DNA from: Dasania phycosphaerae
Lineage (GTDB): Bacteria; Pseudomonadota; Gammaproteobacteria; Pseudomonadales; Dasaniaceae
DNA: 64,000 nt
Assembly (NCBI RefSeq): GCF_026891035.1
Contig: NZ_JAPTGG010000005.1
Location: 124,001 to 188,000 of the forward strand
Direction: 5' to 3'
Each line of letters starts with the position of its first letter. Position 1 is the first letter of the stretch. This document shows, piece by piece, positions 39,435-48,228 of the stretch. The position numbers were made by a program, and so were the translations under genes. The notes beneath the pieces are model-generated. The model was not told the DNA's origin. It saw nothing but the letters and a program-made list of their open reading frames with translations, and made no database searches.

Positions 39435-42195
39435 GCAGTTAAAACAGCGCATTAGTTGTGAGGATTTAGCCGAGCGATTGGGTTTAGAGAGGCCTGGCAA
39501 CACGGGCAATTTTAAGAGCCCGCACCGCGATGACAATACACCCTCGCTATCGGTTTATGATAACGGCCGCAAATGGGTCGACCACGGCGCTATCGGTGCA
39601 GCCGGTTCGTGCATAGACCTAATAATGTACGTTGAAAAAGATATTACTGACGTAGCCGAGGCTATGCAGCGTTTACATAAACTGTTCGATATACCGTTTG
39701 ATAAAGTAGAGCAGCCAGAGCAAAAAAAGGCCCGCACCCAACTGGAGGGCTGGGCCGATGCCGCTATAGAAAAAGCCGAGCGCGCCAAAAAGTATTTAAT
39801 GAATGAGCGCAAGATACCGGAGGCGGTGGTAATGGCTGCCATCAAAGCCAAAACCCTGGGCTTTAGTGATTACACCAACCCCAAATACAGCGCCGGTGAA
39901 AAGTTTTTTGGCGGTGACTCGGTAGTGTTTGTGGTCAAAGACCTTGCCACCCGCGAGGTGGTAGCGCTAGACCACCGCTATGAAGATAAAGCCCTAAACG
40001 GCGGTATGAAAACCAAAACTTTAGGCCCTAAGGCCGGCCATATTTGGACGATTAACTATAACGCCTTAAAACATGCACATACCATTGTTGTTGTAGAGGG
40101 GCCGCTAGATGCGCTCAGTATTGAGGCTGCAGGCCTAAAAGGTTATGCCGCTATCGCGCTGAGAAAAACCACTAATATACTGTTTGATTGGTCTTTTGCG
40201 GAAGGGAAAAAGGTTATTGTGCTGCCTGATAACGATCAGCCCGACGATAAAGGCGTACGCCCCGGCATGAGCGGCGCTTGGCAGCTGCACGAGCACTTAA
40301 CCTCACAAAACATTAGTTGCCTGTTTGTTGATATACAGCGCGAGCAGTGGATAGATCAAAAAGACGCTAACGATTATTTAAAGACACACGGCCGCGAGGA
40401 GTTGGGTAGGGCTATTAAACAGTTGGAGCATTGGTTAATACCAGGGCTGCCAGGCGGCGATGATAAGCCAGAGTTTCCCGGTGGCAAACGCCGCGTGTAT
40501 TTACCCGTGCATGATTTTAGTAAGTATTGGCTATACCGCGTTAAGGAGGATTTTACATCCTATGTGAAGCTAACACGGGACGAGGACACCAACGAAACTA
40601 AAGAGTCATTCGAGGATTTGTGCGGGTTTAGGGTGGCGGCGCTTTCTAGCATTAATATTGCCAGCGCCATGGCTACGATGAGCGGCGAAAAAGACACTAG
40701 CCCACATACAATTTTTTCTGCTTCGGTGCAGATCCCACGGCATGGCCCTAAGCTGGTGCGCCGCGTGTTTGACGATGACGAATTGCACAACCCCGACCGC
40801 TGGAAAAAGTTTGGCCCTATTTATAAACCGGCGCAGTTTTCACGCATGCTCAATATACTAGAGCGCACTACTGAAATAGGCGCTCGTGAGGCGGTAAATT
40901 TTGTGGGTTTGGCATGGCAAAACTGTAAGCCCATTGTTAATGAAGGCAAGGATTGTTTTTTTACTGAGCCCGATAAGCAATGCCCCTACCATAACCTCAC
41001 TTTTCCCAGCGGCTCGTCGGCTGATGCGTTTAAACTGGTATCAGCCTATCAGCAGACCTTTAAACACAACGCGGCCTCACAGCTGTTGGTGTGGGCGCTG
41101 GGCGCGCATTTAAAGGCCTTTTTAGGGTTTTGGCCGCACATGATATTGCAGGCCGACAAGGGCAGCGGTAAGTCGGTATTGGTTAAACGCCTGGAGCGCA
41201 GCATAGGGTTTACTATGTTGTCGGGGCAGAGCCTGCAAACCGAGTTTAGGTTGCTAACCTCGGTCAGCCATACTTCCCACCCTGTAGGTTGGGAAGAGCT
41301 ATCAGCACGCAAGCAGGACGTTATCGACAAGGCGGTGGCCATGCTGCAAGAGAGCTACCAGCACACCGTTACCCGCCGGGGCTCAGATATGACCGAGTAT
41401 TTGATTTGCGCGCCGGTACTGCTAGCGGGTGAGGATGTGCCGGTAGACTCGCTATTAGGCAAGGTGGTGCGCACCGAGCTGGCTGAGAAAGGCCCTATGC
41501 TGCCCGAAACGCTCCCACGCTTCCCCGTGCGGCAATGGCTGCAGTTTTTGGCAGGGCTAACCCGTATGCGGGTGATGGAATTGTACGAAAAATGCCTGAC
41601 TTATTGTGAAAATCATAATGCCGGTAACATGGAGGATAACGGCGCGCAGCGTATGACGCGCAACTATGCGGCGGTGATGTGCGCTTGGGGCCTGCTGTGT
41701 GAGTTTGGTGGTATAGAGAGCAACCACGGCCGTTTTGTGGATGACTTAACTAAGCAAATGAATACCCATGTGCTAGATACCAAGGCCGACCGCGAGCCAT
41801 GGGTGTGGATTATGGGCACCATACTAGGCGAGATAGACGCCAACCGGTACAGCAACCCCTATAAGTTTGAGCAGGTGACTATTGATGGCGACCAGGCTCA
41901 TGAGGTGATATTTATCCGCACCACGCACATCATGCACCACTTTTCTACCTCACCAGCGCTGCGCGATAAGTTTAATAGCCTACCGGTTAAATCATCCAAG
42001 GTCTTAGGCCATGCCTTGCGCCGTGCTGGCGTAGTGGTGGTTGATGACGCTGAGAAGGCCATACACCAGCGCAGGGTGGCGCACATGCAGGGCCTGAGCC
42101 TAACGGTTATGCGTGAGTTTGGTTTGAGCGTTTCGATGCCTGACTCTAGCGGCAAGGTTAGTATGATTACCACACCCACTGCAGCGACAGGTTAA
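39421..42195 (+). CDS. Primase-helicase (TOPRIM plus P-loop) of phage replication
   Basis: 924 residues. N-terminal CHC2-like region FKSPHRDDNTPSLSVYDNG keeps the His-Asp part but lacks the zinc cysteines. Then a TOPRIM domain: IVVVEGPLDALSIEAAG and VIVLPDNDQPDD supply the Glu and Asp-x-Asp metal sites (about residues 225-280). The C-terminal part has a Walker A box ADKGSGKSVLVKR (about residues 578-590) in a helicase-type fold. Such DUF927-like enzymes initiate replication in many phages and mobile elements. It fits with the probable origin located after it. Confidence 0.8.
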   Translation: MASIEQLKQRISCEDLAERLGLERPGNTGNFKSPHRDDNTPSLSVYDNGRKWVDHGAIGAAGSCIDLIMYVEKDITDVAEAMQRLHKLFDIPFDKVEQPEQKKARTQLEGWADAAIEKAERAKKYLMNERKIPEAVVMAAIKAKTLGFSDYTNPKYSAGEKFFGGDSVVFVVKDLATREVVALDHRYEDKALNGGMKTKTLGPKAGHIWTINYNALKHAHTIVVVEGPLDALSIEAAGLKGYAAIALRKTTNILFDWSFAEGKKVIVLPDNDQPDDKGVRPGMSGAWQLHEHLTSQNISCLFVDIQREQWIDQKDANDYLKTHGREELGRAIKQLEHWLIPGLPGGDDKPEFPGGKRRVYLPVHDFSKYWLYRVKEDFTSYVKLTRDEDTNETKESFEDLCGFRVAALSSINIASAMATMSGEKDTSPHTIFSASVQIPRHGPKLVRRVFDDDELHNPDRWKKFGPIYKPAQFSRMLNILERTTEIGAREAVNFVGLAWQNCKPIVNEGKDCFFTEPDKQCPYHNLTFPSGSSADAFKLVSAYQQTFKHNAASQLLVWALGAHLKAFLGFWPHMILQADKGSGKSVLVKRLERSIGFTMLSGQSLQTEFRLLTSVSHTSHPVGWEELSARKQDVIDKAVAMLQESYQHTVTRRGSDMTEYLICAPVLLAGEDVPVDSLLGKVVRTELAEKGPMLPETLPRFPVRQWLQFLAGLTRMRVMELYEKCLTYCENHNAGNMEDNGAQRMTRNYAAVMCAWGLLCEFGGIESNHGRFVDDLTKQMNTHVLDTKADREPWVWIMGTILGEIDANRYSNPYKFEQVTIDGDQAHEVIFIRTTHIMHHFSTSPALRDKFNSLPVKSSKVLGHALRRAGVVVVDDAEKAIHQRRVAHMQGLSLTVMREFGLSVSMPDSSGKVSMITTPTAATG

Positions 42196-42444
42196 CGGGG
42201 CTGGCTGGCCCCTGGGCGGCGGTTGTTGAGCTGCCCGCCCATTTACCAGCCTTTATTATTAATAGCGCCACAGCGCCTGCTGTGGCTGCTGTTACCGTTG
42301 TTTTGCTGCAATAAAAAGGCTTGTCTGCCGCTTTAGCAATCCCCCGCACCCCCTGAGAAGTAACGCGATCCGCGAAAAGCGATAAAACCGAAACTAGAAA
42401 TAGCGGGGGGCAAAATAGCCATCCACCACTAAGGAGGCGCAACC

Positions 42445-42615
42445 ATGGAAAAAATCTGTGCAAATAAGTGCTGTAAGGTGCCTGTGAGTAACGGCCGTGT
42501 GTATTGCTGTGGGGCCTGCAGGCAGCGTGCTTACCGAGCCCGCGCTAAGGGTACACAGTTGCGCTGGTATCCGCCGCAAAAGAGCAGGGTTAGCGCCGAA
42601 AAAACAAAAGTATGA
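42445..42615 (+). CDS. Small zinc-ribbon protein
   Basis: 56 residues from ATG 42445 with a perfect AAGGAGG ribosome site. CANKCCKVPVSNGRVYCCGA then CRQRAYRARAKG: two cysteine pairs and the R-x-x-R basic helix common to FPG-like small zinc fingers. Probably binds DNA or RNA. Confidence 0.6.
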   Translation: MEKICANKCCKVPVSNGRVYCCGACRQRAYRARAKGTQLRWYPPQKSRVSAEKTKV

Positions 42616-42808
42616 GCCTGAGAGCGCGTCCCTTTAAATCCGTTACACCTCACTAACTCACCCTGCGCGGCTTGGTCGGGCTTCTATCTGTCTATTCCTG
42701 CTAGCTATGCCTGCCGGCTGCCGTTGCGTGGCTGGCTAGGCTTGTACGTTTATTGATCTTTTGGTGGGTATTTTCTTATAAGGTGTGGGGGGGTAACTCC
42801 CAAAAGTC

Positions 42809-43143
42809 GTGGATTTGTGGATTTGTCAGCTAAGCCCTTGATTTTTGCGGCCTGTGGCGGTTTTTGACATCCACAGTTTTTTTTAAAATATGTGGATGCG
42901 TTTTTGCTTTGCGCGCCTTTCTCTTTATATATTTATATATAACTTATTGAAAAGAAAAGAATAACTATAAATATAAAGGGCAAAATATATTGATTTTCGC
43001 ATCCACACTTTTTGGCCAAAAATCCACACTTTTTTTTGCAAAGGGTTATAGTATCCACACTTTTTAGAGCGATCCACAGTAAAAGCGTGGATAACTATTG
43101 TTTTATAAATCAAAGAGTTAGGTTATAATTGGGGCCTATCCAC
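42809..43143. other. Probable replication origin: ten ATCCAC/GTGGAT motifs and AT-rich region
   Basis: Motifs occur at 42809, 42817, 42869, 42892, 43001, 43022, 43053, 43072, 43087 and 43138 on both strands. Several read (T/A)ATCCACA, close to the DnaA box TTATCCACA. Between 42892 and 43001 is an almost pure A/T stretch (about 42920-42995) that could melt. The place, directly after the primase-helicase and zinc ribbon and before the recombinase, suits an origin; they could alternatively be arm sites of the recombinase. Confidence 0.55.
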
Positions 43144-43191
43144 GGTTCCACATAAAAATATTCCCCTGGGTACTTATTGAGGTGTGAAATA

Positions 43192-44223
43192 TTGGTTTCC
43201 TCTCACATTCCGGTCATTATTGATGACTGGCTATCGTATAAGCTCGCCAGTGAAGGCCGGGCAAAATCCACTGCGGCAAAATACCGCGCCAATATTGCCC
43301 GTTTGAGCGAGTTTTTAGCTCACAACCACCAGACTGACCTGCTAAGCGCTAGTAAAAGTCAGCTTGAGGCCTTTACCGGCCTGCACTTGCACGAGGAAGG
43401 CATAAGTCCCAGGAGCCGCCGCGCTATTGTTGCGGCTGTAAAGGAGTTTTACCGCTGGGCTAAAGAGAAAAGCCTAGTTAACAGTAACCCCGCAAGTGAA
43501 CTTGTTTACCCAAAGGCTGGCCGCCGCCTGCCAACAGCTATGACTCTTGGCAGCGCCGAGAAGCTAATAATGCAGCCGGATATCTCTACATTTATAGGTC
43601 TGCGTGATGCCACTATGATTGCCATTATGGTCGGCTGCGGCGTTCGCGTGAGTGGTTTGGTTTCGCTAAATGAAGGGCACCTACAGTGGTTTACTTATAA
43701 AGGCTTAGACCGCCTCGCAATTCAAGTGACCGAAAAAGGGGGCCGCCAACGTTTAGTGCCAGTGCCTTATGAGGCCACGATTTTGCTAATGGCTTATCTG
43801 GGCCATGATGAGTTGCAGGCTGTAGACCGGCTACTAGAAGATGGTGACAAAGTGCTGTTTATCAGCTCCCGTAATAGGTCTATCCCTGCACATGAGTACC
43901 GAGGCGAACATAGGCGCCTGCGCAGGGGCTCATGTTGGCGCATAATCCAGGCATACGCCGACCAAGTGGGCATACCTATGGATCAAGCACACCCACATGC
44001 CGCCCGCCATTTACTCGGCACTGAGCTTGCCGAGGATGATATACCCTTATTGCAAATGCAGGCCCTGTTTGGTCACGCCGACCCTAAAACTACTGAGATA
44101 TACACACACCTGGCTATGGGCAAACTGACCAGCGCTATAGATAAAGCTAACCCGCTAGGCAAGATGAGAACACCTGTTAGCCACCTGGTTGATGAGATGA
44201 AAGCCCAAGGCCTTTTAAGCTAG
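43192..44223 (+). CDS. Tyrosine recombinase (XerC/D-like integrase)
   Basis: 343 residues from TTG 43192 (GAGGTG seven bases before). N-terminal SAM-like core-binding domain (ARLSEFLAHNHQTDLLSAS), catalytic domain with Arg in MVGCGVRVSGLVSL, Lys in VTEKGGRQRLVPVP, HxxR in HPHAARHLLGTELA, His in ALFGHADPKTTEIY and the Tyr in EIYTH. It is a full-length enzyme. It does not show the extra helix domain of integron integrases. Integration, excision or dimer resolution are all possible; the large serine recombinase beside it is the likelier integrase. Confidence 0.85.
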   Translation: MVSSHIPVIIDDWLSYKLASEGRAKSTAAKYRANIARLSEFLAHNHQTDLLSASKSQLEAFTGLHLHEEGISPRSRRAIVAAVKEFYRWAKEKSLVNSNPASELVYPKAGRRLPTAMTLGSAEKLIMQPDISTFIGLRDATMIAIMVGCGVRVSGLVSLNEGHLQWFTYKGLDRLAIQVTEKGGRQRLVPVPYEATILLMAYLGHDELQAVDRLLEDGDKVLFISSRNRSIPAHEYRGEHRRLRRGSCWRIIQAYADQVGIPMDQAHPHAARHLLGTELAEDDIPLLQMQALFGHADPKTTEIYTHLAMGKLTSAIDKANPLGKMRTPVSHLVDEMKAQGLLS

Positions 44224-44473
44224 TCCTGTTTTTATACACACAAACAACAGCCACAGGCCTTTGTCTTTAGGTGCGCAGCGATACGAAAACAGTATACTGG
44301 TACTTTACTACACCTCTACAGTGGACGTATTTGGAGGGGGCAACGTGATATCGAAACTGGCCTTAATTGCAGCCTAAAACAAACAAGGGGTGTGGCAGCA
44401 TCCTTTAAACGAACTGCGTGTAATATCTTTATGCGCAGTTCACACCATTGGACACCAGCAGGAATGCGAGCTT
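44224..44473. promoter_or_regulatory. 250-base gap with triple GCGCAGTTC sites and promoter-like sequences
   Basis: An inverted repeat GAACTGCG (44411-44418) and CGCAGTTC (44434-44441) is followed by a third copy at 44498-44505 inside the next gene. A-rich and T-rich patches near 44290-44330 could form a promoter. These sites may bind the regulator encoded just downstream. Confidence 0.45.
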
Positions 44474-44971
44474 ATGAGCATTGATCCTATTCAAAAGCGC
44501 AGTTCGGTTAACGGATGTAGGGATATAAGGCAGAATTCACTAGGGGTGGGGGGTCGGCATAGAAACACCCCCCCCCCAAATGCCAAGGGAGTGTGCCCAG
44601 ATAACTACACCAGATTTGAAACCTCCCTTTCTGAAAATCAGCTTTTAGATGAGTTAAAACGCACTCAGTTATCACGCAGGCTTATAGAGCTTGCTGAGGA
44701 TGTAGGGGTAAAACAGCTGCTTACCGTGTGGCAGGCACTGGACTGCACCGAGGACGAGGAAAATGGTCGTATTCACGTTAACTTTCCCCGCTACTCCTTC
44801 ATCCTCAGGTTTCAGAGAAACCAAGTTATTAGAACCCTGGTACTAGAAGGGAAAAGCAACAAGTTTATTCAGGCCCATGTGGCCGACAACTTAAAAATGA
44901 GCATATCTATTAGGCACATACAACGCCTAAGGAGGAGCTTAAAAGAAAAGGAAAGCGCTTGTGGAGAATAG
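44474..44971 (+). CDS. Possible Mor-like transcription regulator
   Basis: 165 residues from ATG 44474. The C-terminal half resembles Mu Mor/C family activators: ELAEDVGVKQLLTVWQAL, then IHVNFPRYSFILRFQRNQVI, then a helix-turn-helix (IQAHVADNLKMSISIRHIQR). Low-complexity N-terminus with Pro and Gly. It overlaps the serine recombinase start by 11 bases, so both are made together; a role in regulating excision or late genes would fit. Confidence in the family is moderate. Confidence 0.5.
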   Translation: MSIDPIQKRSSVNGCRDIRQNSLGVGGRHRNTPPPNAKGVCPDNYTRFETSLSENQLLDELKRTQLSRRLIELAEDVGVKQLLTVWQALDCTEDEENGRIHVNFPRYSFILRFQRNQVIRTLVLEGKSNKFIQAHVADNLKMSISIRHIQRLRRSLKEKESACGE

Positions 44972-46616
44972 AAAAACAGCAGTTATTTATGTTCGGGTAT
45001 CAACCGGAAAACAAGCAGATAAAGAGCTCCCTATGGAGTCTCAGCTGTCGGAGTGCGAGAATAAAGCCCTAGTCTTGGGCGCTGATGTAGTTAAAATTTT
45101 TGAAGACCGAGGATTGTCGGGCAAGAGTGATAGCCGCCCCCAGTTTCAAGCGGCTATTGCCTATTGCGAAACCTTCCCTATTGATTACTTTATTACCTGG
45201 TCAACCAGTCGTTTTGCCCGCAATCGATTAGATGCACAACTCAATAAGCGCCGTCTTGAGCACGTTGGAACACGCATGGAATACGCCTCAGGCTCAATCG
45301 ATAGCGAAACCAGCGCAGGCATGTTGCAAGAGGGCTTTTTAGAGCTAATAGACGAATATTATGCCATGCAAACAGCGGCCGATACGCGCCGCTCAATGGT
45401 AAAAATAGTGCAAGAGGGTTACTGGAATGGTGGGGCAATGCCCTATGGGTTTAAGGCAGTACCTGCCGCCGATAACCCTAGGCGAAAAAAACTTGTTCAC
45501 GACCCCAACGAAGCAAAAGTTGTTAAGTACATATACGACCTTCGCGTCAAGGGGCTGGGCGGTAAATCAATAGCTGTGCGCTTAAACAGCGAGGGGCTTT
45601 TAAATCGCGGCAGGGAGTGGAACAAAACCAGCATTTTGGGCTTGCTTCGTAACGAAAAAAATATTGGCCGCACTATTTTTGGACGAAAAAATCATAAAGG
45701 CGTTAAAAAACCGCGTGACGAGTGGACTATAGTTGATAGCCACGAGCCCATAATCAGCCTCGAATTGTGGGAGAAGGTGCAGCAGTTAATGAGCAAGGCA
45801 AAGCCCGCTCAAGACAACAACGGCTCGCCAAAAAGTACCTGGTTATTTACAGGCCTTTTGCGCTGCGGTGTGTGTAACTCATCCCTGCAAATTGAAACCG
45901 CTACAGGTCGCAGCAAAACCTATCATTATTACAATTGCCGATCAGCTCAACGTAAAGGCGGGTGTGAAAATCGCAGAATCGCCGCCCCAGATTTAGACAG
46001 CTGGCTGGTCGATGTTGTGGTGGATAGAATTTTTAGTTCCGAGAATCTAACAGAGCTAATTAACGACACCAATCAATTGGCGGGCACATGGGCCAAAGAG
46101 CGCAACGAAAAGCGCCAAGTTATAATTAACTCCTTGAACTCTTACCGCGCAAAAAACAACAATCTCTACGCTATATTGGAATCCCCAGATAGCGAGCTTA
46201 ATCTGGGCGATATATCCCCGCGCCTTAGATCCAACAACGACAGCATAAAGAAATTAGAGCGCCAACTGCAGTTGTTGGACGAACAGCGCCCCCCCGAGGT
46301 TCAGTTGTCAGTTGATGACGCCGACGCTATTAGGGATTTGCTGGTAGACGTTATAAAAAACACAACTACCCCCGATAAAATTCGCGGGATGTTTTCAACT
46401 TTTATAAACGAAGTGGTGTTGCACGAGGATAATATAGAGATCATTTACAACCCCGAAGCGTTGGTTTCCGCATCCGGGGATAAAATGGTTCATAGTAACA
46501 GAGATTGGTACCAGTGGGCGGACTCGAACCGCCAAGCCGTTAGGCGCCGCATTTTGAATGCGGTATGTTTACCAATTTCATCACACTGGCACTGCATTTT
46601 GAGCCGCGCATTATAA
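44961..46616 (+). CDS. Large serine recombinase (phage integrase)
   Basis: 551 residues. Resolvase domain: AVIYVRVSTGKQADKELPME (catalytic Ser in RVST), FITWSTSRFARNRLDA (catalytic Arg region), then a recombinase domain (GYWNGGAMPYGFKAVPAADN, LLRNEKNIGRTIFG) and a zinc ribbon (LRCGVCNSSLQIE, NCRSAQRKGGCENRR) with four cysteines, then coiled coil. The last ~36 codons lie in the tRNA-Leu sequence and continue beyond it, so the natural C-terminus probably differs in the free phage. This enzyme likely integrates the phage at the tRNA. Overlaps the upstream gene by 11 bases. Confidence 0.88.
   Translation: MENRKTAVIYVRVSTGKQADKELPMESQLSECENKALVLGADVVKIFEDRGLSGKSDSRPQFQAAIAYCETFPIDYFITWSTSRFARNRLDAQLNKRRLEHVGTRMEYASGSIDSETSAGMLQEGFLELIDEYYAMQTAADTRRSMVKIVQEGYWNGGAMPYGFKAVPAADNPRRKKLVHDPNEAKVVKYIYDLRVKGLGGKSIAVRLNSEGLLNRGREWNKTSILGLLRNEKNIGRTIFGRKNHKGVKKPRDEWTIVDSHEPIISLELWEKVQQLMSKAKPAQDNNGSPKSTWLFTGLLRCGVCNSSLQIETATGRSKTYHYYNCRSAQRKGGCENRRIAAPDLDSWLVDVVVDRIFSSENLTELINDTNQLAGTWAKERNEKRQVIINSLNSYRAKNNNLYAILESPDSELNLGDISPRLRSNNDSIKKLERQLQLLDEQRPPEVQLSVDDADAIRDLLVDVIKNTTTPDKIRGMFSTFINEVVLHEDNIEIIYNPEALVSASGDKMVHSNRDWYQWADSNRQAVRRRILNAVCLPISSHWHCILSRAL
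46506..46512. other. Candidate attR core at the tRNA 3' edge
   Basis: TGGTACC, the CCA end of the tRNA on this strand, is repeated exactly at 2791-2797. Short core sizes are normal for large serine recombinases. The assignment is inference. Confidence 0.45.
46506..46590 (-). tRNA. tRNA-Leu(CAA)
   Basis: 85 bases on the opposite strand with CCA encoded. Reverse-complement reading gives GCCAGTG acceptor arm paired with CACTGGT, a long variable arm as in leucine tRNAs, a TTCGAGTCC T-loop, and an anticodon stem CCGCATT...AATGCGG with CAA in the loop. It is whole and should be functional. The prophage ends at its 3' edge. Confidence 0.9.
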
Positions 46617-46776
46617 CAATGCTTTTTCAAAGGTCAAAGTATTTATTGTGTGTGCGTTTTTTGAGCGGGCTGTTTTTTAGTTTACGCTGCGGTCCATAGA
46701 TGGGTTTGCCGTGCTTGGTGTATATTGCAGCTTAGTAGCTAGTGTGTAGTTGTTGTAATGAGTGGGAGTAATTATT

Positions 46777-47046
46777 TTGAACCAGAATGCTGTAGGCGAA
46801 AAGCCGTTTACTATAGAGCATCAGTCATCGGCTGAGCGTTTTGTCATTGTTGTGCAGGGCCAAGAGGCGGTGCTGGAGTATCGTATGCTAGGCGCTGAGC
46901 AGGTAGAGTTTACTCGCACTTTTGTGCCTGAGAGTTTGCGCGGGCTGGGTTTGGCTGAGGCTATAGTCAGGGCCGGTTTAGCGTGGGCTAAAGAGCAGGC
47001 TTACACTATTAGCAGTAGTTGCTGGTATGTGAGTAAGTTTATTTAG
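46777..47046 (+). CDS. Small GNAT-family (YidJ-like) acetyltransferase
   Basis: 89 residues from TTG 46777 with GGGAG eight bases upstream (GTG 46762 is an alternative). FVIVVQGQEAVLEYRMLGAE, VEFTRTFVPESLRGLGLAEA and ITSSCWYV-type end (YTISSSCWYVSKFI) match the small acetyltransferase-CG family, with RGLGLAE as the acetyl-CoA binding loop. Short, single-domain enzyme of unclear substrate. Host gene. Confidence 0.75.
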   Translation: MNQNAVGEKPFTIEHQSSAERFVIVVQGQEAVLEYRMLGAEQVEFTRTFVPESLRGLGLAEAIVRAGLAWAKEQAYTISSSCWYVSKFI

Positions 47047-47157
47047 CTATGTTCCCATAGGCTGGCTCTGTTAGGGTCGGCTTTCTGGTCTGCAGGCTGA
47101 TTTTGCGGTACCCTTGCGCGCCTGATTCACAGCCTGCTGCCGCTTATTCTTTTCATT

Positions 47158-48228
47158 ATGAAGTTATCTGATTTTAGCTACGATTTACCCGATGAGCTTA
47201 TTGCTCGCTATCCCACTGCTGAGCGCACTGCCAGCCGCTTGCTGATGCTTTATGGCGCTAGTGGCGAGATCGTGCATGGCCAGTTTACCGACTTACTCGA
47301 TCAGCTACAGGCTGGCGATTTACTGGTGCTTAACGATACCAAGGTGTTGGCCGCCCGTTTATGGGGCCGCAAGGCCAGTGGTGGCCGCATAGAGATATTG
47401 GTAGAACGTATGCTGGACCAAGACCGGGTGTTGGCTCATGTGCGCGCCAGCAAGTCCCCTAAGGCGGGTGCCGAGCTGCACTTAACAGCCTTGGCCGACA
47501 GCGACGAGGTGTTGGCTAAGGTAGAGGTGCTAGGCCGCCATGACGCTTTGTTCGAGCTGCGCTTTATTGAGGGCGGTGATGCCGTTACGGTGATGAACGC
47601 CATAGGTCATATGCCGTTGCCCCCTTATATCGATCGTAAGGATGAGCTTGGCGATCGCGAGCGTTATCAAACTGTGTTCGGTCGTAACGAAGGTGCGGTA
47701 GCAGCGCCTACCGCCGGGCTGCATTTTAGTGAGGCCTTTTTACAGCAGTGTAAAGATAAGGGCGTGGCGACTAGCTTTGTAACACTGCATGTAGGGGCAG
47801 GCACCTTCCAACCGGTGCGGGTAGAGAATATTACCGAGCATAAGATGCATGCCGAAACTATAGAGGTTAGCGCAGCGGTATGCGAGCAGGTGGCGGCCAC
47901 TAGAGCGCGCGGCGGCCGTGTTGTTGCTGTGGGTACCACTGCCGTACGCAGCTTAGAAAGCGCTTCGCAAAGTGGTGAGTTAAAACCCTTTAGCGGTGAT
48001 AGCGAAATTTTTATTTACCCCGGTTATCAATTTAAATCAGTGGATGCCATGGTAACTAATTTTCACCTGCCAGAATCCACCCTCATTATGTTGGTAAGTG
48101 CCTTTGCCGGCCAAGATAATGTATTTAACGCCTACCGCGAGGCGGTGGCTCAACAATACCGATTTTTTAGCTATGGTGATGCCATGTTTGTATTGCCGCA
48201 GGCCAGCCCAATTGAGAAAGACTTATGA
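47158..48228 (+). CDS. queA: S-adenosylmethionine:tRNA ribosyltransferase-isomerase
   Basis: 356 residues. Adds the ribosyl part of SAM to preQ1 at position 34 of GUN tRNAs in queuosine synthesis. Family stretches: LSDFSYDLPDELIARYPTAE at the start, GAVAAPTAGLHFSEAFL, GTTAVRSLESA and IYPGYQF...VDAMVTNFHLPES near the end. The stop overlaps the next start by four bases. Confidence 0.97.
   Translation: MKLSDFSYDLPDELIARYPTAERTASRLLMLYGASGEIVHGQFTDLLDQLQAGDLLVLNDTKVLAARLWGRKASGGRIEILVERMLDQDRVLAHVRASKSPKAGAELHLTALADSDEVLAKVEVLGRHDALFELRFIEGGDAVTVMNAIGHMPLPPYIDRKDELGDRERYQTVFGRNEGAVAAPTAGLHFSEAFLQQCKDKGVATSFVTLHVGAGTFQPVRVENITEHKMHAETIEVSAAVCEQVAATRARGGRVVAVGTTAVRSLESASQSGELKPFSGDSEIFIYPGYQFKSVDAMVTNFHLPESTLIMLVSAFAGQDNVFNAYREAVAQQYRFFSYGDAMFVLPQASPIEKDL

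Larger units (their letters stand above)
2791..46512 (+). mobile_element. Integrated siphovirus-like prophage (boundaries inferred)
   Basis: Complete-looking temperate phage: packaging, head, long-tail, lysogeny, early, replication and integration modules in order. The right boundary is set by the tRNA-Leu gene at 46506-46590, into which the serine recombinase frame runs. The left boundary is less sure: TGGTACC at 2791-2797 is identical to the first bases of the tRNA on this strand (46506-46512) and lies about 100 bp before the first phage gene; a 17/19 match to the same tRNA end at 2267-2285 is an alternative. Most genes overlap or are a few bases apart and read rightwards; only the repressor and a small membrane protein read leftwards. 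Confidence 0.85.

Noticed and set aside
42196..42444. Possible transcription terminator after the primase-helicase
   Set aside because: GC-rich pairings (GGGGC..GCCCC, GGGCGGC..GCCGCCC-like) are present but there is no T-tract; not called as a feature.
42809..43143. CRISPR array
   Set aside because: The repeated element is only six to nine bases, occurs on both strands and has irregular spacing; no CRISPR repeats exist in the window.
43192..44223. Integron integrase for the nearby cassette array
   Set aside because: Catalytic motifs are present but the extra IntI-specific stretch between the second and third conserved boxes is not seen, and it lies over 4 kb from the array.
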